Shown piece by piece: positions 9,267 through 18,542 of a stretch of 64,000 nucleotides of DNA (the first letter of the stretch is position 1; the number at the start of each line of letters is the position of its first letter). The DNA is from Ignavibacteriales bacterium (GTDB lineage: Bacteria > Bacteroidota > Ignavibacteria > Tepidaquicellales > Tepidaquicellaceae): the NCBI GenBank assembly GCA_020635255.1, contig JACKAC010000001.1, positions 1,093,501 to 1,157,500 of the forward strand, written 5' to 3'. The position numbers and the translations under genes were made by a program. The notes beneath the pieces are model-generated. The model did not search any database. It saw only the letters and a list, made by a program, of their open reading frames with translations, and had not been told where the DNA came from.

Positions 9267-9803
9267 ATGATCCTTACCGACAAGCAGATCCTCAAAGAGA
9301 TCAAAAACAAAAACATTTTAATTAAGCCTTACCGTAAAGAGTGTCTTGGAACAAACAGCTATGACGTTCATCTCGGCGAATGGCTGGCAGTTTATAATGA
9401 TGATATACTCGACGCAAAAGCCCATAACAAGATAACCCATATGAAGATCCCTGATAAAGGAATTATTTTGTTGCCATCCAGACTATACCTGGGTGTGACT
9501 GAAGAATACACAGAGACTCTCACATGTGTGCCCTTCCTGGAAGGCAAATCGAGTGTGGGGCGTCTTGGGATAGACATTCACGCTACTGCGGGTAAGGGTG
9601 ATGTAGGTTTTAAAAATAACTGGACACTGGAAATATCGGTAAGACAGCCAGTAAGAGTATATACGGGCATGCCTATTGGTCAGCTTATATATTTTGCGGT
9701 CGATGGTGAAGTAGAGACACCTTATGATAAAAAGAAATCTGCGAAGTACAATAAGAAAACTGTAAAGCCCGTCGAATCAATGATGTGGAAAAATAAATTC
9801 TAA
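9267..9803 (+). CDS. dcd: dCTP deaminase family protein
   Basis: Dcd converts dCTP to dUTP for dTMP synthesis. The 178-residue protein shows the trimeric dUTPase-fold signatures: LGTNSYDVHLGEWLAVY near the N-terminus, the loop GKSSVGRLGIDIHATAGKGD, and FKNNWTLEISV with the Glu expected to be catalytic in the family's xTLEx motif. The Dcd/Dut distinction rests on the long N-terminal SYDVxLG region. Whether it also hydrolyses dUTP (bifunctional type) cannot be read from the sequence. The gene sits between rodA and pyrF, all plus strand. Confidence 0.88.
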   Translation: MILTDKQILKEIKNKNILIKPYRKECLGTNSYDVHLGEWLAVYNDDILDAKAHNKITHMKIPDKGIILLPSRLYLGVTEEYTETLTCVPFLEGKSSVGRLGIDIHATAGKGDVGFKNNWTLEISVRQPVRVYTGMPIGQLIYFAVDGEVETPYDKKKSAKYNKKTVKPVESMMWKNKF

Positions 9804-9817
9804 TCAAAATTATACCA

Positions 9818-10633
9818 TTGAGTTACCTACAAAAGCTTGAAAAGATAGTAAAGAAAAACAATTCTAATGTCGTTATCGGTCTGGATACCGACATTGAAAA
9901 AATTCCCGCCATTTTCAAAGATGATTCCAACCCAATGCTGGAGTTTAATAAGAGGATCGTAGCCGCAACAAAGAATGATGTCGCCGGTTATAAACTCAAC
10001 ATGGCTTTTTACGAGGAAGCAGGCGGGATAGGTCTCACTGCCATGAGAGAGACAGTGAAGTACATTCCAAAAGAAATGATCGTGATATGTGATGCGAAAC
10101 GAGGTGACATGGGCAATACGGATGAAATGTACGCGAAAGCTTATTTCGATAATTATGATTTCGATGCGATAACATTCAGTCCTTATCTTGGATCGGATTC
10201 TATAGAACCTTTTCTGAAAAGGAAAGGGAAGCTGGTATATGTACTTGCGCTAACGTCAAATCCCGGGGGCAAAGATCTGCAAATGCTCAAAGCCGGGGGC
10301 AAATATATATACGAGAAAGTAATAGAACTAGGAATGAAATGGGGTAAGCCGGATAATGTAGGGTTTGTCATCGGGGCAAATCATCCTGCTGAGATAAAGA
10401 AAGTGCTTGCGAAATATAAAAATGTGTCGCTGTTATTACCCGGAGTGGGGGCTCAGAAAGCTGATGTTAAAAAGCTGTTGAGTAGTCTCAGCAACAGGAA
10501 TTTTTTAATAAATTCCAGCCGTTCCATAATATATGCGGCAGGAGATAAATGCAAGGAAGAGGATTTCGAGGGAAAAATACTGGATGCAGTGGATAAGCTG
10601 AATGAAACTATAAATGGGAATTTAGACTTATAA
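9818..10633 (+). CDS. pyrF: Orotidine 5'-phosphate decarboxylase, type 2
   Basis: PyrF makes UMP from OMP, the last step of pyrimidine synthesis. At 271 residues it is the longer 'type 2' form. Motifs are VIGLDTDIEKIP near the N-terminus, the catalytic VICDAKRGDMGNT block (Asp-Ala-Lys-Arg-Gly-Asp), the phosphate-binding VIGANHPAEI, and LLLPGVGAQKAD before SSRSIIYA. The start is TTG at 9818; no stronger start is visible. It is 14 bases after dcd, so the two pyrimidine genes are probably co-transcribed. Confidence 0.94.
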   Translation: MSYLQKLEKIVKKNNSNVVIGLDTDIEKIPAIFKDDSNPMLEFNKRIVAATKNDVAGYKLNMAFYEEAGGIGLTAMRETVKYIPKEMIVICDAKRGDMGNTDEMYAKAYFDNYDFDAITFSPYLGSDSIEPFLKRKGKLVYVLALTSNPGGKDLQMLKAGGKYIYEKVIELGMKWGKPDNVGFVIGANHPAEIKKVLAKYKNVSLLLPGVGAQKADVKKLLSSLSNRNFLINSSRSIIYAAGDKCKEEDFEGKILDAVDKLNETINGNLDL

Positions 10634-10672
10634 ATAAAGAATAAATATTTTGTAGAAATCATAACGAGTATA

Positions 10673-12403
10673 ATGAAAAGTAAGATAATTATTTTATCGG
10701 TCCTGGTTCTGTCTTTTTTCGTTTCTTCATGCGGAGATAAGCAAGAGGGTACATTTGAAACCCTTAATGGGGGTGTGAAAAGCGGTGGAATCTTCAGGAT
10801 AAATGAAACCGAGGATATCAGAAGCCTCGATCCGGTAAGGATAAACGATGTGGTGTCGCACCATGTAGCACACCAGATATACGACGGACTTATAGATCTG
10901 GATTCCAATTTACAGCTTGTGCCGCAGCTGGCGCAAACCTGGGAGATATCCGAGGATGGGTTGCTATATACTTTTCATTTGAGAAAGGGTGTATATTTCC
11001 ATGACAATAAATGTTTCCCCGACGGAAAGGGAAGGGAGATAACGGCGAAGGATGTAAAATATTCTTTTGACAGGGTATGCGATCCAAGGACACAGACGAT
11101 CGGGTATTCATATTACAAGAATTATGTCGAAGGTGCGGAGGAATATTATAACCACATTAAGGAAGCAAGAGATAATAATAAAGAGCCAACCATGGACGGA
11201 GTGTCAGGCTATGTTGTAAAAGATGATTCTACTTTTCAGGTAAAGCTTAAACAGCCATTCGGACCATTCATTTATTACATTACACTTACTTACGGATATG
11301 TAGTACCAAAAGAAGCAGTAGATATGTACGGGCAGGATTATTTTCAGAACCCGGTTGGAAGCGGACCGTTTATTTTTGTCGATTGGAAGCCCGATCTCGA
11401 ATTGAATATGAAACGAAATCCAAATTACTGGATGAAAGATGAATTCGGAAACCAGCTTCCATACTTAGAAGGCGCGAAGTTCAGGTTCATTAAAGATAAT
11501 GCAGCACAGCAATTGGAATTTACGAACGGCTCACTCGATGAAAGTTACAGGATTCCCAATGAAACATTCAGAGACGTAGTAGGTGAGGACGGTAACCTTA
11601 CTCCTGCTTTCTCGCAATACATTTTACAAAAAGCTCCTACGCTATCTATCCAATATTACGGTTTCCTTACTTCAGGTAACCTGTTTAACAATAAAAAACT
11701 CAGACAGGCTCTTAACTATGCGATAGATAAAGAAAAGATAGTAAAGTTCGTTGTAAACGGACAGGCTTTCGGTCCGGCAATTCACGGAATAGTACCTCCA
11801 TCGATGCCGGATTATCCAATAAATGATATAAAGGGTTATGACTATAATCCAACTAAAGCTAAAGAGCTGCTAACCGAAGCCGGTTACCCGGGTGGAAAGG
11901 GTTTGAATGTAAAACTTCAGATCAATTCCGGAGGTGACAGAAATCTACAGGTAGCTGAAGCAATACAGGCTATGCTTAAAGAAGTTGGCGTAAATATGAG
12001 CCTCGAGATCATACCATTTGCCCAACATCTGGATAATATCGATGCCGGAAGGGCGGATATGTGGAGATTGGGTTGGGTAGCTGATTACCCGGATCCCGAG
12101 AATTTCCTTAATTTATACTGGGGAGCCAATGTTCCCAAGGATCCTAAGCAGATCAGCCCTCTAAACAGTACTCGATATATTAACCCGGAATTTGATAAAT
12201 TATTTGAGCAAGCTATTAAAACTACTGATAAAACAGAAAGGTATAAATTATATGCTCAGGCAGAGCAAATTGCGGTAGATGATGCACCTATGATGTATCT
12301 TTACTACGACCAGGACTTCCGATTATTACAGCCCTATGTACGCGGATACGCCCTAGATCCAATGCATAGAGTAAATTTTAGGCTCTTATGGCTTGATAAA
12401 TAA
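10673..12403 (+). CDS. Peptide ABC transporter substrate-binding lipoprotein
   Basis: A family 5 (DppA/OppA-like) extracytoplasmic binding protein. It has a lipoprotein signal peptide with lipobox VSSC and lipid Cys20. The SBP_bac_5 core shows RSLDPVRINDVVSH, LAQTWEISEDGLLYTFHLRK, NPVGSGPFIFVDW, LRQALNYAIDKEKIV and RADMWRLGWVADYPDPENFL. Length 576 is typical of peptide-binding members. It is followed by an NlpC/P60 lipoprotein and two permease genes, which suggests uptake of peptides, possibly wall-derived. The ligand itself is not readable. Confidence 0.9.
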   Translation: MKSKIIILSVLVLSFFVSSCGDKQEGTFETLNGGVKSGGIFRINETEDIRSLDPVRINDVVSHHVAHQIYDGLIDLDSNLQLVPQLAQTWEISEDGLLYTFHLRKGVYFHDNKCFPDGKGREITAKDVKYSFDRVCDPRTQTIGYSYYKNYVEGAEEYYNHIKEARDNNKEPTMDGVSGYVVKDDSTFQVKLKQPFGPFIYYITLTYGYVVPKEAVDMYGQDYFQNPVGSGPFIFVDWKPDLELNMKRNPNYWMKDEFGNQLPYLEGAKFRFIKDNAAQQLEFTNGSLDESYRIPNETFRDVVGEDGNLTPAFSQYILQKAPTLSIQYYGFLTSGNLFNNKKLRQALNYAIDKEKIVKFVVNGQAFGPAIHGIVPPSMPDYPINDIKGYDYNPTKAKELLTEAGYPGGKGLNVKLQINSGGDRNLQVAEAIQAMLKEVGVNMSLEIIPFAQHLDNIDAGRADMWRLGWVADYPDPENFLNLYWGANVPKDPKQISPLNSTRYINPEFDKLFEQAIKTTDKTERYKLYAQAEQIAVDDAPMMYLYYDQDFRLLQPYVRGYALDPMHRVNFRLLWLDK

Positions 12404-12490
12404 GTTTATTCTTTTTATTTTGAATAGATTTTTAAGGGGTTTTACTTATATTTTTTTAACTCAACTAATTTTTCAGGGGAGAAAAACCAC

Positions 12491-13147
12491 ATGGAGAAAT
12501 TAAGATACTCCGTGCCAGTAGCACTTTTGTTATTATTAGGAATTATGCTAACAGGATGCTCGACCGGTTCGGATCTATCAAGGGATGAAAGAGATCAAAA
12601 AGACGCTCGTGATTACAAGACTTCACAAATTGTATCCACTAGCGAAGTTTTAAAAGAGAAGTCATCCATCGATAAAGATAATTTAGAATCTTTATCAAGT
12701 TCACTAGAAAGATTCATAGTCGAATCAAACCTTCTATCATCAGCAGATCAAGACGAAGTGATGTACAAAGTTATCGAGTACTTAAATACTCCTTATCTTT
12801 GGGGCGGTACTTCAAAGAGAGGTATTGACTGCTCTGCATTTGTGCAGACGGTTATGTACCAGTCTCTCGGGGTATTACTACCCAGGACATCGCTCGAGCA
12901 GTCTTCTGTCGGTGAAACTATTGAAAGGGAAGATCTTAAATTCGGCGACCTGCTTTTCTTTGACACAATGAACAAAGGCAGAACAACACACGTGGGAATT
13001 TATCTTGAGGACGGATATTTTGTTCACTCAGGTTCAAGGACCGGTGTTGCAGTTGCTTCATTAAACTCCGATTTTTACTCAAGCCACTTCTTACACGCAA
13101 AAAGAGTAATAAACCCGGAAGACCTTAAAACAAGCGACGAAGAATAG
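12491..13147 (+). CDS. NlpC/P60 cell-wall peptidase lipoprotein
   Basis: A predicted gamma-D-glutamyl-diaminopimelate type endopeptidase (C40) tethered by lipid. The signal peptide ends in lipobox LTGC (Cys23). A polar linker runs to about residue 85, then the catalytic domain carries Cys114 in GIDCSAF, His167 in THVGIYL and His179 in VHSGS, the expected triad. The RBS AGGGGAG lies before the ATG. A strong terminator follows. Its place between a peptide-binding protein and peptide permeases suggests that it trims muropeptides for import; that link is an inference. Confidence 0.9.
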   Translation: MEKLRYSVPVALLLLLGIMLTGCSTGSDLSRDERDQKDARDYKTSQIVSTSEVLKEKSSIDKDNLESLSSSLERFIVESNLLSSADQDEVMYKVIEYLNTPYLWGGTSKRGIDCSAFVQTVMYQSLGVLLPRTSLEQSSVGETIEREDLKFGDLLFFDTMNKGRTTHVGIYLEDGYFVHSGSRTGVAVASLNSDFYSSHFLHAKRVINPEDLKTSDEE

Positions 13148-13173
13148 CATTCTAGAGATCTATTAGAGTTATA

Positions 13174-13206
13174 AAAGTCTCGAAATCCAATTCGAGACTT
13201 TTTTTT
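13174..13206 (+). terminator. Rho-independent terminator after the NlpC/P60 gene
   Basis: AAAGTCTCGAA (13174-13184) pairs perfectly with TTCGAGACTTT (13191-13201) around a 6-base loop and runs into an unbroken T tract. It separates the binding-protein/NlpC pair from the permease genes, so the permeases need read-through or their own promoter. Confidence 0.9.
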
Positions 13207-13254
13207 ATGTCCGTAAATTTATATTTTACACAAACATTTCTAACCTGGCGGACG

Positions 13255-14178
13255 ATGTGGCAGTATATAGTTAAAAACTTCTTTCAGTCAATTCTCATAA
13301 TAATCGGGGTTATTACCGTAACTTTCTCACTATTATATATAGTGCCGGGAGATCCTGCCAGAATGCTCCTTGGACAGAGAGCCGATGTGGAATCAGTAGA
13401 AGCCGTTCGCGAAGAGTTAGGATTAAATAAACCATTATACGTTCAATATTTCAATTTTCTCGAAAAAGCTCTACACGGCGACCTGGGTAGGTCGTACTCC
13501 ACAAACCGAGAAGTAGTAAAGACGATCCTCGACAAACTTCCTGCGACAGCTTTACTTGCATGCAGCGCGATGTTTATCTCGGCAATCCTGGGAGTGCTGA
13601 TAGGTGTTATTTCATCCGTAAAACCATATTCCTTTACAGATAATGCAGCGATGGTTTTTGCTCTCTTTGGGATATCTATACCCCAATTCGTCTTTGCACT
13701 TATAATGGCGTTAATTTTCGGCTCGATATTGAAGTGGTTTCCAATATCCGGGTACATAAACCAGGGGTGGCAGTATCTTATTCTGCCTATGGTCACGCTT
13801 GCACTAAGACCTTTATCTATTATTGCGAGGGTAACGCGGTCATCGATGATGGAGGTGATGAATAAAGATTATATCAGAACGGCAAAAGCCAAGGGTTTAA
13901 ATAAAAACGTTGTTATCTTTAAACATTCATTGAGAAACGCACTTAATCCGGTGGTTACTACATTAAGCGCATCGCTTGCGGCTACGCTCGGCGGGCAATT
14001 TTTCATAGAGTATATCTTTAACTGGCCGGGCATTGGTCTGCTCGCTGTAGATTCAATATTAAAGCTAGATTTTCCTATGGTACAGGGAACAGTACTTTTT
14101 GCGGCTATTGTATTTGTGGTAATAAACTTCCTCGTAGATATAATCTACGCATGGCTGGATCCTAAAGTAAAACTGTAA
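13255..14178 (+). CDS. Peptide ABC transporter permease, DppB-like
   Basis: An inner-membrane permease with six predicted helices. It begins in the usual DppB/OppB way (WQYIVKNFFQSILIIIG, then YIVPGDPARMLLGQ) and has the EAA loop RTAKAKGLNKNVVIFKHSLRNAL that contacts the ATPase. The frame extends 16 codons upstream to an ATG at 13207, but that ATG touches the T tract of the terminator. ATG 13255 behind GGCGGA gives the normal family N-terminus (308 residues). It pairs with the DppC-like permease downstream. No ATPase gene lies nearby. Confidence 0.9.
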   Translation: MWQYIVKNFFQSILIIIGVITVTFSLLYIVPGDPARMLLGQRADVESVEAVREELGLNKPLYVQYFNFLEKALHGDLGRSYSTNREVVKTILDKLPATALLACSAMFISAILGVLIGVISSVKPYSFTDNAAMVFALFGISIPQFVFALIMALIFGSILKWFPISGYINQGWQYLILPMVTLALRPLSIIARVTRSSMMEVMNKDYIRTAKAKGLNKNVVIFKHSLRNALNPVVTTLSASLAATLGGQFFIEYIFNWPGIGLLAVDSILKLDFPMVQGTVLFAAIVFVVINFLVDIIYAWLDPKVKL

Positions 14179-14187
14179 TTAGATTTA

Positions 14188-15315
14188 TTGGAAGAAAATA
14201 AGGACATAAACCAGGAACCGGAAATAGTAAAAGAGGGTGACGAGAGGCTCGAACAGCCGGATTTCTTCCTCGCGGAAGGAAAGCCGAAAAGCCTCTGGTA
14301 TTATTCATGGAGAAGGCTGAAAAGGAACCGCCTGGCGATGGCCGGTTTGTATGTGCTGATATTCATGGTTCTCGTTGCACTCCTTGCCGATTTCATTGCG
14401 CCCTTTAATCCTAATGCTCAGATACTGGAATTTGCTACAAAGACGATGGGCTTTAAAGGAAATGTTCTTGTCAAAAACGTCGATCCAAACGAATCGGAAA
14501 ACCCCTACATACCTATACAAAGTGTAACCAAAGAAGAGAACGGAACCGTTTATTATAAAGATTATGCAGGGAGGGATATGGAGATCCCGTTAGCAGATCT
14601 CGCTCCCGGTGGAAGAGAAAAGTGGAATAGAACGCTGACGTTCATACTCGGAACAGACAGGTTCGGCAGAGATATACTCAGCAGGCTCATTTATGGTGCA
14701 AGGATAAGTTTATCGGTTGGTTTGATCTCTGAAACGATAGCAGTATTTATTGGTGTATTAATGGGAGCGTTTGCCGGATTTTTCCGGGGAGCTACCGATA
14801 AGGTTATAATGTGGGTAGTAAACGTCGTCTGGGCATTTCCATCTATATTATTTGTAATTGCGATATCGGTTGTGCTGGGAAAAGGATTTTGGCAGGCGTT
14901 TGTTGCCATCGGTTTGACGGGATGGGTAGATGTAGCGAGGATAGTTCGCGGACAGTTCTTCTCTCTAAGGGAAACAGAGTACGTAGAAGCAACCCGTGCG
15001 GTAGGTTTTAAAGCACCGAGAATAATTCTCCGTCACATATTGCCAAATTCCCTGGGACCGGTAATTGTTATTGGTACCGCAGGATTTGCAACAGCAATTA
15101 TTTTCGAAGCCAGTTTAAGTTTTCTTGGATTGGGTGTTCAGCCTCCCACGGCAAGCTGGGGACAGATGATATTTGACGGATATAAGTATATAATTGCCGG
15201 TACAAACTGGGGGCTGGCTGTATTTCCATCACTTGCTATTATGATAACGGTTTTCGCTGTGAACCTGCTTGGGGACGGCATAAGGGATGCTTTCGATCCG
15301 AAATTAAAACGGTAA
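14188..15315 (+). CDS. Peptide ABC transporter permease, DppC-like
   Basis: The second permease of the importer, 375 residues. A polar N-terminal tail of about 45 residues ends in SWRRLKRNRLAMAGLYVL, the standard OppC_N start. The permease domain has GTDRFGRDILSRLIYGARIS, the EAA loop EATRAVGFKAPRIILRHILPNSLG and FLGLGVQPPTASWG. An insertion of about 70 residues after the first helix (about 85-150) is longer than in classical DppC and forms an extracytoplasmic loop. The start is TTG at 14188, nine bases after dppB. Confidence 0.9.
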   Translation: MEENKDINQEPEIVKEGDERLEQPDFFLAEGKPKSLWYYSWRRLKRNRLAMAGLYVLIFMVLVALLADFIAPFNPNAQILEFATKTMGFKGNVLVKNVDPNESENPYIPIQSVTKEENGTVYYKDYAGRDMEIPLADLAPGGREKWNRTLTFILGTDRFGRDILSRLIYGARISLSVGLISETIAVFIGVLMGAFAGFFRGATDKVIMWVVNVVWAFPSILFVIAISVVLGKGFWQAFVAIGLTGWVDVARIVRGQFFSLRETEYVEATRAVGFKAPRIILRHILPNSLGPVIVIGTAGFATAIIFEASLSFLGLGVQPPTASWGQMIFDGYKYIIAGTNWGLAVFPSLAIMITVFAVNLLGDGIRDAFDPKLKR

Positions 15316-15421
15316 ATATTTTTTAATTTTTAATTTTGTTATATTTAGTGGTGCCGAACTGCAATTTTGGTGCCATTTTTTCATTTAATAAGATAATTAA
15401 ATTGGGTAGTTTTGTTGACCA

Positions 15422-16549
15422 GTGGATAGCCGGGAAAATTTAAAATATCTCTATTTTTTAACGAAAGTTAAGAATCTTGGCAATGTCCGGATTCGAAGGT
15501 TGATCTCTGTATTCGAAAGTCCGAAGGAGTGTTTTGAGGCACCATTGTCGGAATTCAGAAAAATAGATGGCTTTGATATTGGTATTATAAGTGATCTTAG
15601 CAGGGTCAAAGATAAACAGAATCTGTATGAAGATGAGTTCAATAAGATTCTGGATAAATGTGATGCTGATGATGTGAAAATGGTTTCGATCCTGGACGAA
15701 GATTACCCGGTTAACCTTCGGACGATATTTGACGCGCCTGTTCTTTTATATTACAAAGGAAGTTTAAATGAAAATGATAAGTATTCATTAAGTGTGGTGG
15801 GTACTCGTGTGCCAACTGAATATGGTAAGATTATCTGCAAACAACTAGTCGAGGGGATATCGGAGCTTGGAATTCCAATTATAAGCGGGATGGCAAACGG
15901 TATAGATACTGTTGCTCATATGACTGCTTTAGATTGCGGGAATATTACTTACGCGGTGTTAGGATCAGGTCTCGATGTGATATATCCGCCGGAAAATGTG
16001 AAACTATATGAGAAGATAACACAATCCGGGGCTGTGATATCGGAGCTAGATTTTGGAAGCATACCGGATAGAGTAAATTTTCCGCGCAGGAACAGGATAA
16101 TATGCGGGATTTCGCTTGGTACACTTGTTGTAGAGTCCGGTGCAAAGGGAGGTTCTTTGATAACCGCCCAGCTTGCGCTGGACCAGAATAGGGAAGTATT
16201 TGCTGTGCCAGGATATGCTAATTCTAAAAAATCCTCCGGTACTAACGAGCTTATAAAAAGAGGTTATGCGAAAATGGTAACGAATGTAGATGATATACTT
16301 AGCGAGCTTGAATACAAAGTTGCCCCACTGGTAAGGAAACCGAAGGATGATATGAATGAGGAACTTATTCGCAACCTTAATATTATTGAGAAGCAAATAT
16401 ATGTGAAGTTGGATTACCAACCGATGAATATCGATGCGATTAACATGGAAACCGGTCTGCCGGTTTCTGACTGCCTTGTGAACTTGCTTTCGCTTGAATT
16501 AAAGGGTTTGGTCAGGCAGATACCGGGAAAGAATTTCATCAAGGTATGA
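15422..16549 (+). CDS. dprA: DNA processing protein DprA
   Basis: DprA loads RecA on single-stranded DNA during natural transformation. The 375-residue protein has an N-terminal helix-rich segment, the Rossmann-like DprA domain with SVVGTRVPTEYGK, ISGMANGIDTVAHMTAL, RNRIICGISLGTLVVESGAKGGSL (read in parts) and AVPGYANSKKSSGTNELIKRGY, and a C-terminal winged-helix-like region. The start is GTG at 15422. The last four bases overlap the next gene (ATGA). A 106-base spacer separates it from the permease genes; it contains two direct copies of TGGTGCC (15350-15356, 15369-15375) of unknown meaning. Confidence 0.93.
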   Translation: MDSRENLKYLYFLTKVKNLGNVRIRRLISVFESPKECFEAPLSEFRKIDGFDIGIISDLSRVKDKQNLYEDEFNKILDKCDADDVKMVSILDEDYPVNLRTIFDAPVLLYYKGSLNENDKYSLSVVGTRVPTEYGKIICKQLVEGISELGIPIISGMANGIDTVAHMTALDCGNITYAVLGSGLDVIYPPENVKLYEKITQSGAVISELDFGSIPDRVNFPRRNRIICGISLGTLVVESGAKGGSLITAQLALDQNREVFAVPGYANSKKSSGTNELIKRGYAKMVTNVDDILSELEYKVAPLVRKPKDDMNEELIRNLNIIEKQIYVKLDYQPMNIDAINMETGLPVSDCLVNLLSLELKGLVRQIPGKNFIKV

Positions 16550-17112
16550 AGCTGAGCCTGGATGAATATATTATCGATGACAGGATATTTGATGTGAAGT
16601 TTTCTTGTGATCTGGAAAAATGTAAAGGTGCATGCTGTACTCTGGAAGGTACTCTTGGAGCGCCGATACTCGAGGAAGAAATTGACAAAATAGAGAAAAC
16701 AATCCCTTTTGCTAAAAAGTACTTAACTAATAAGCATAAGAAGATATTGGACAGGGAAGAGTTTTATCTGGAGTATGAAGGTGAGTATCACTTGAATAAT
16801 GTGAATGATAATGACTGTGTTTTTTCATTTTATGAGGACGGTATTGCTAAGTGTTCTATACAAAAGGCGTATTACAACGGTGAAGTAAAGTTTATTAAAC
16901 CGATCTCGTGCCAGCTTTTTCCTATCAGGGTATCCGGAAAAGGGCGTAATATCTTCAGATATGAAAAAATGTACGAGTGCAGGGATGCCCTGGATAAGGG
17001 CAAAGAAGATGGAGTTACAATATTTGAATATGTTAAAAGCGGTATTGAAAGAGGATTTGGTAAAAAGTTTTACAAAAGTTTAAAAGAGAGATTTATTTCA
17101 AAAGATGCTTAA
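16546..17112 (+). CDS. DUF3109 cysteine-rich protein
   Basis: A 188-residue protein of the DUF3109 family, widespread in Bacteroidota and of unknown function. A Cys cluster, FSCDLEKCKGACC, begins at about residue 20. Further Cys residues occur in NDCVFSF, AKCSIQ, ISCQLFP and YECRDA. The pattern resembles YkgJ-type metal-chelating proteins and suggests bound zinc or an iron-sulfur cluster; this is not proven. It overlaps dprA by four bases and rpoN by eight, so the three are translationally coupled. Confidence 0.85.
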   Translation: MKLSLDEYIIDDRIFDVKFSCDLEKCKGACCTLEGTLGAPILEEEIDKIEKTIPFAKKYLTNKHKKILDREEFYLEYEGEYHLNNVNDNDCVFSFYEDGIAKCSIQKAYYNGEVKFIKPISCQLFPIRVSGKGRNIFRYEKMYECRDALDKGKEDGVTIFEYVKSGIERGFGKKFYKSLKERFISKDA

Positions 17113-18529
17113 ACAGACACAAAGTCAGAAATTAAGCCAGAAAGTCCTTCCACAGATAATTCAGAGGCAAAGTTTGCTTGCTGTACCGGCAATTGCCATA
17201 GAGCAGATGATAAAAAAGGAATTGGAGGAGAATCCTCTTCTGGATGAAGCCGAATCTACCGAAGATGAAGTAGCGGAAGACGAAAAAGCTGATAAAAAAG
17301 GTGATGAGGATCTTGATTTTGGCGATCATTATAATGAAGAATATGATGGCTATAAAACCCACGAATACAGGAAGAGTAAAGAGCACATTAACTACGAGAA
17401 TATGTGGCGGGACACTGTTACTCTCCAGGATAATCTGACCTCACAACTTCATGTAACAAACCTTACTGATAAGCAGATATTTATAGGCGAATTTATTATA
17501 GGTAACCTGGATGAAGATGGCTATTTAAGAATGGGTCTGGATAGTATCAGAGAAGAATTAGATGAACAGTCAAAGGGAACCAGCTTTGAGAATGAAAAGT
17601 TTACTGATAAGGAAATCCTCGATGTACTACATGTTATACAACGATTTGAACCGATGGGGCTCGCATGCAGAGATTTACAAGAATGTTTGTTGGTGCAGGC
17701 TGATGAGTTGGATATAGAAGATGATATGAAAGAATATGTTTGTGCACTTATCAAAGACCATTTTGAGGATCTGCGGCTTAAGAAATATGAAAAGATAATG
17801 AAGGAACTTGCTATCGATAAAGAAACGCTGAATAAAGTATTTGAGACGGTACATAAACTTAATCCAAAACCGGGTTATACTGACGATCAGCTTGAACAGA
17901 ACTATATCTACCCCGACTTAATAGTTACAAAAGTAAATGACGAGTATAAAGTATTTTTGAATGATAAAATTCCTTCACTAAAAGTAAACCATGCTTATAG
18001 GGAAATGATGAATACCGATAAGAATGGAATGACGGATGAGGCGAAAGAGTACATTAAGAATAATTTTGAGAGGGCTAAGTGGTATATCGATGCAATAAAT
18101 TCACGCCGGGAAACTATGATAAAAGTGATGAACTCTATTCTGATCAGGCAATTTGACTTTTTTGAGAATATGGGGGAAGGATTAAAGCCAATGTACGAAA
18201 AGGATGTTGCCGATGATATTCACATGGATATTTCTACTGTTAGCCGAACTGTTCGGGGAAAATACGTACAGACTGATTTTGGTATATATGAGTTGAAATA
18301 TTTCTTCAGCAACTTCATGACAAATGAGGAAGGGGATGATATCTCTACCAAAGAAATCAAGAAAAAATTGAAAGAAATAATAGAGTCTGAAAACGGAAGT
18401 AAACCTTATACGGACGACCAATTAACAACGGAAATGGAAAAAGTAGGGTTTAAAATAGCCCGGAGAACAGTTGCCAAATACAGGGAGTCAATGGGTATTC
18501 CAAAGGCAAGACTACGAAGAAAAATTTAA
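17105..18529 (+). CDS. rpoN: RNA polymerase sigma-54 factor
   Basis: Sigma-54 directs RNA polymerase to -24/-12 promoters that need AAA+ activators. The 474-residue protein has region I at the N-terminus (Gln/Leu-rich, TQSQKLSQKVLPQIIQRQSL), an acidic region II (about 40-85), the core-binding region III, a helix-turn-helix (VADDIHMDISTVSRTVRGKY) and the diagnostic RpoN box ARRTVAKYR near the C-terminus. An enhancer-binding activator gene is not in the window. It is 13 bases before hslV. Confidence 0.96.
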   Translation: MLKQTQSQKLSQKVLPQIIQRQSLLAVPAIAIEQMIKKELEENPLLDEAESTEDEVAEDEKADKKGDEDLDFGDHYNEEYDGYKTHEYRKSKEHINYENMWRDTVTLQDNLTSQLHVTNLTDKQIFIGEFIIGNLDEDGYLRMGLDSIREELDEQSKGTSFENEKFTDKEILDVLHVIQRFEPMGLACRDLQECLLVQADELDIEDDMKEYVCALIKDHFEDLRLKKYEKIMKELAIDKETLNKVFETVHKLNPKPGYTDDQLEQNYIYPDLIVTKVNDEYKVFLNDKIPSLKVNHAYREMMNTDKNGMTDEAKEYIKNNFERAKWYIDAINSRRETMIKVMNSILIRQFDFFENMGEGLKPMYEKDVADDIHMDISTVSRTVRGKYVQTDFGIYELKYFFSNFMTNEEGDDISTKEIKKKLKEIIESENGSKPYTDDQLTTEMEKVGFKIARRTVAKYRESMGIPKARLRRKI

Positions 18530-18542
18530 AAAGGAATAAAAA

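Noticed and set aside
15350..15375. Direct repeat TGGTGCC upstream of dprA as a regulatory site
   Set aside because: Two 7-base copies 19 bases apart are too short to support a claim.
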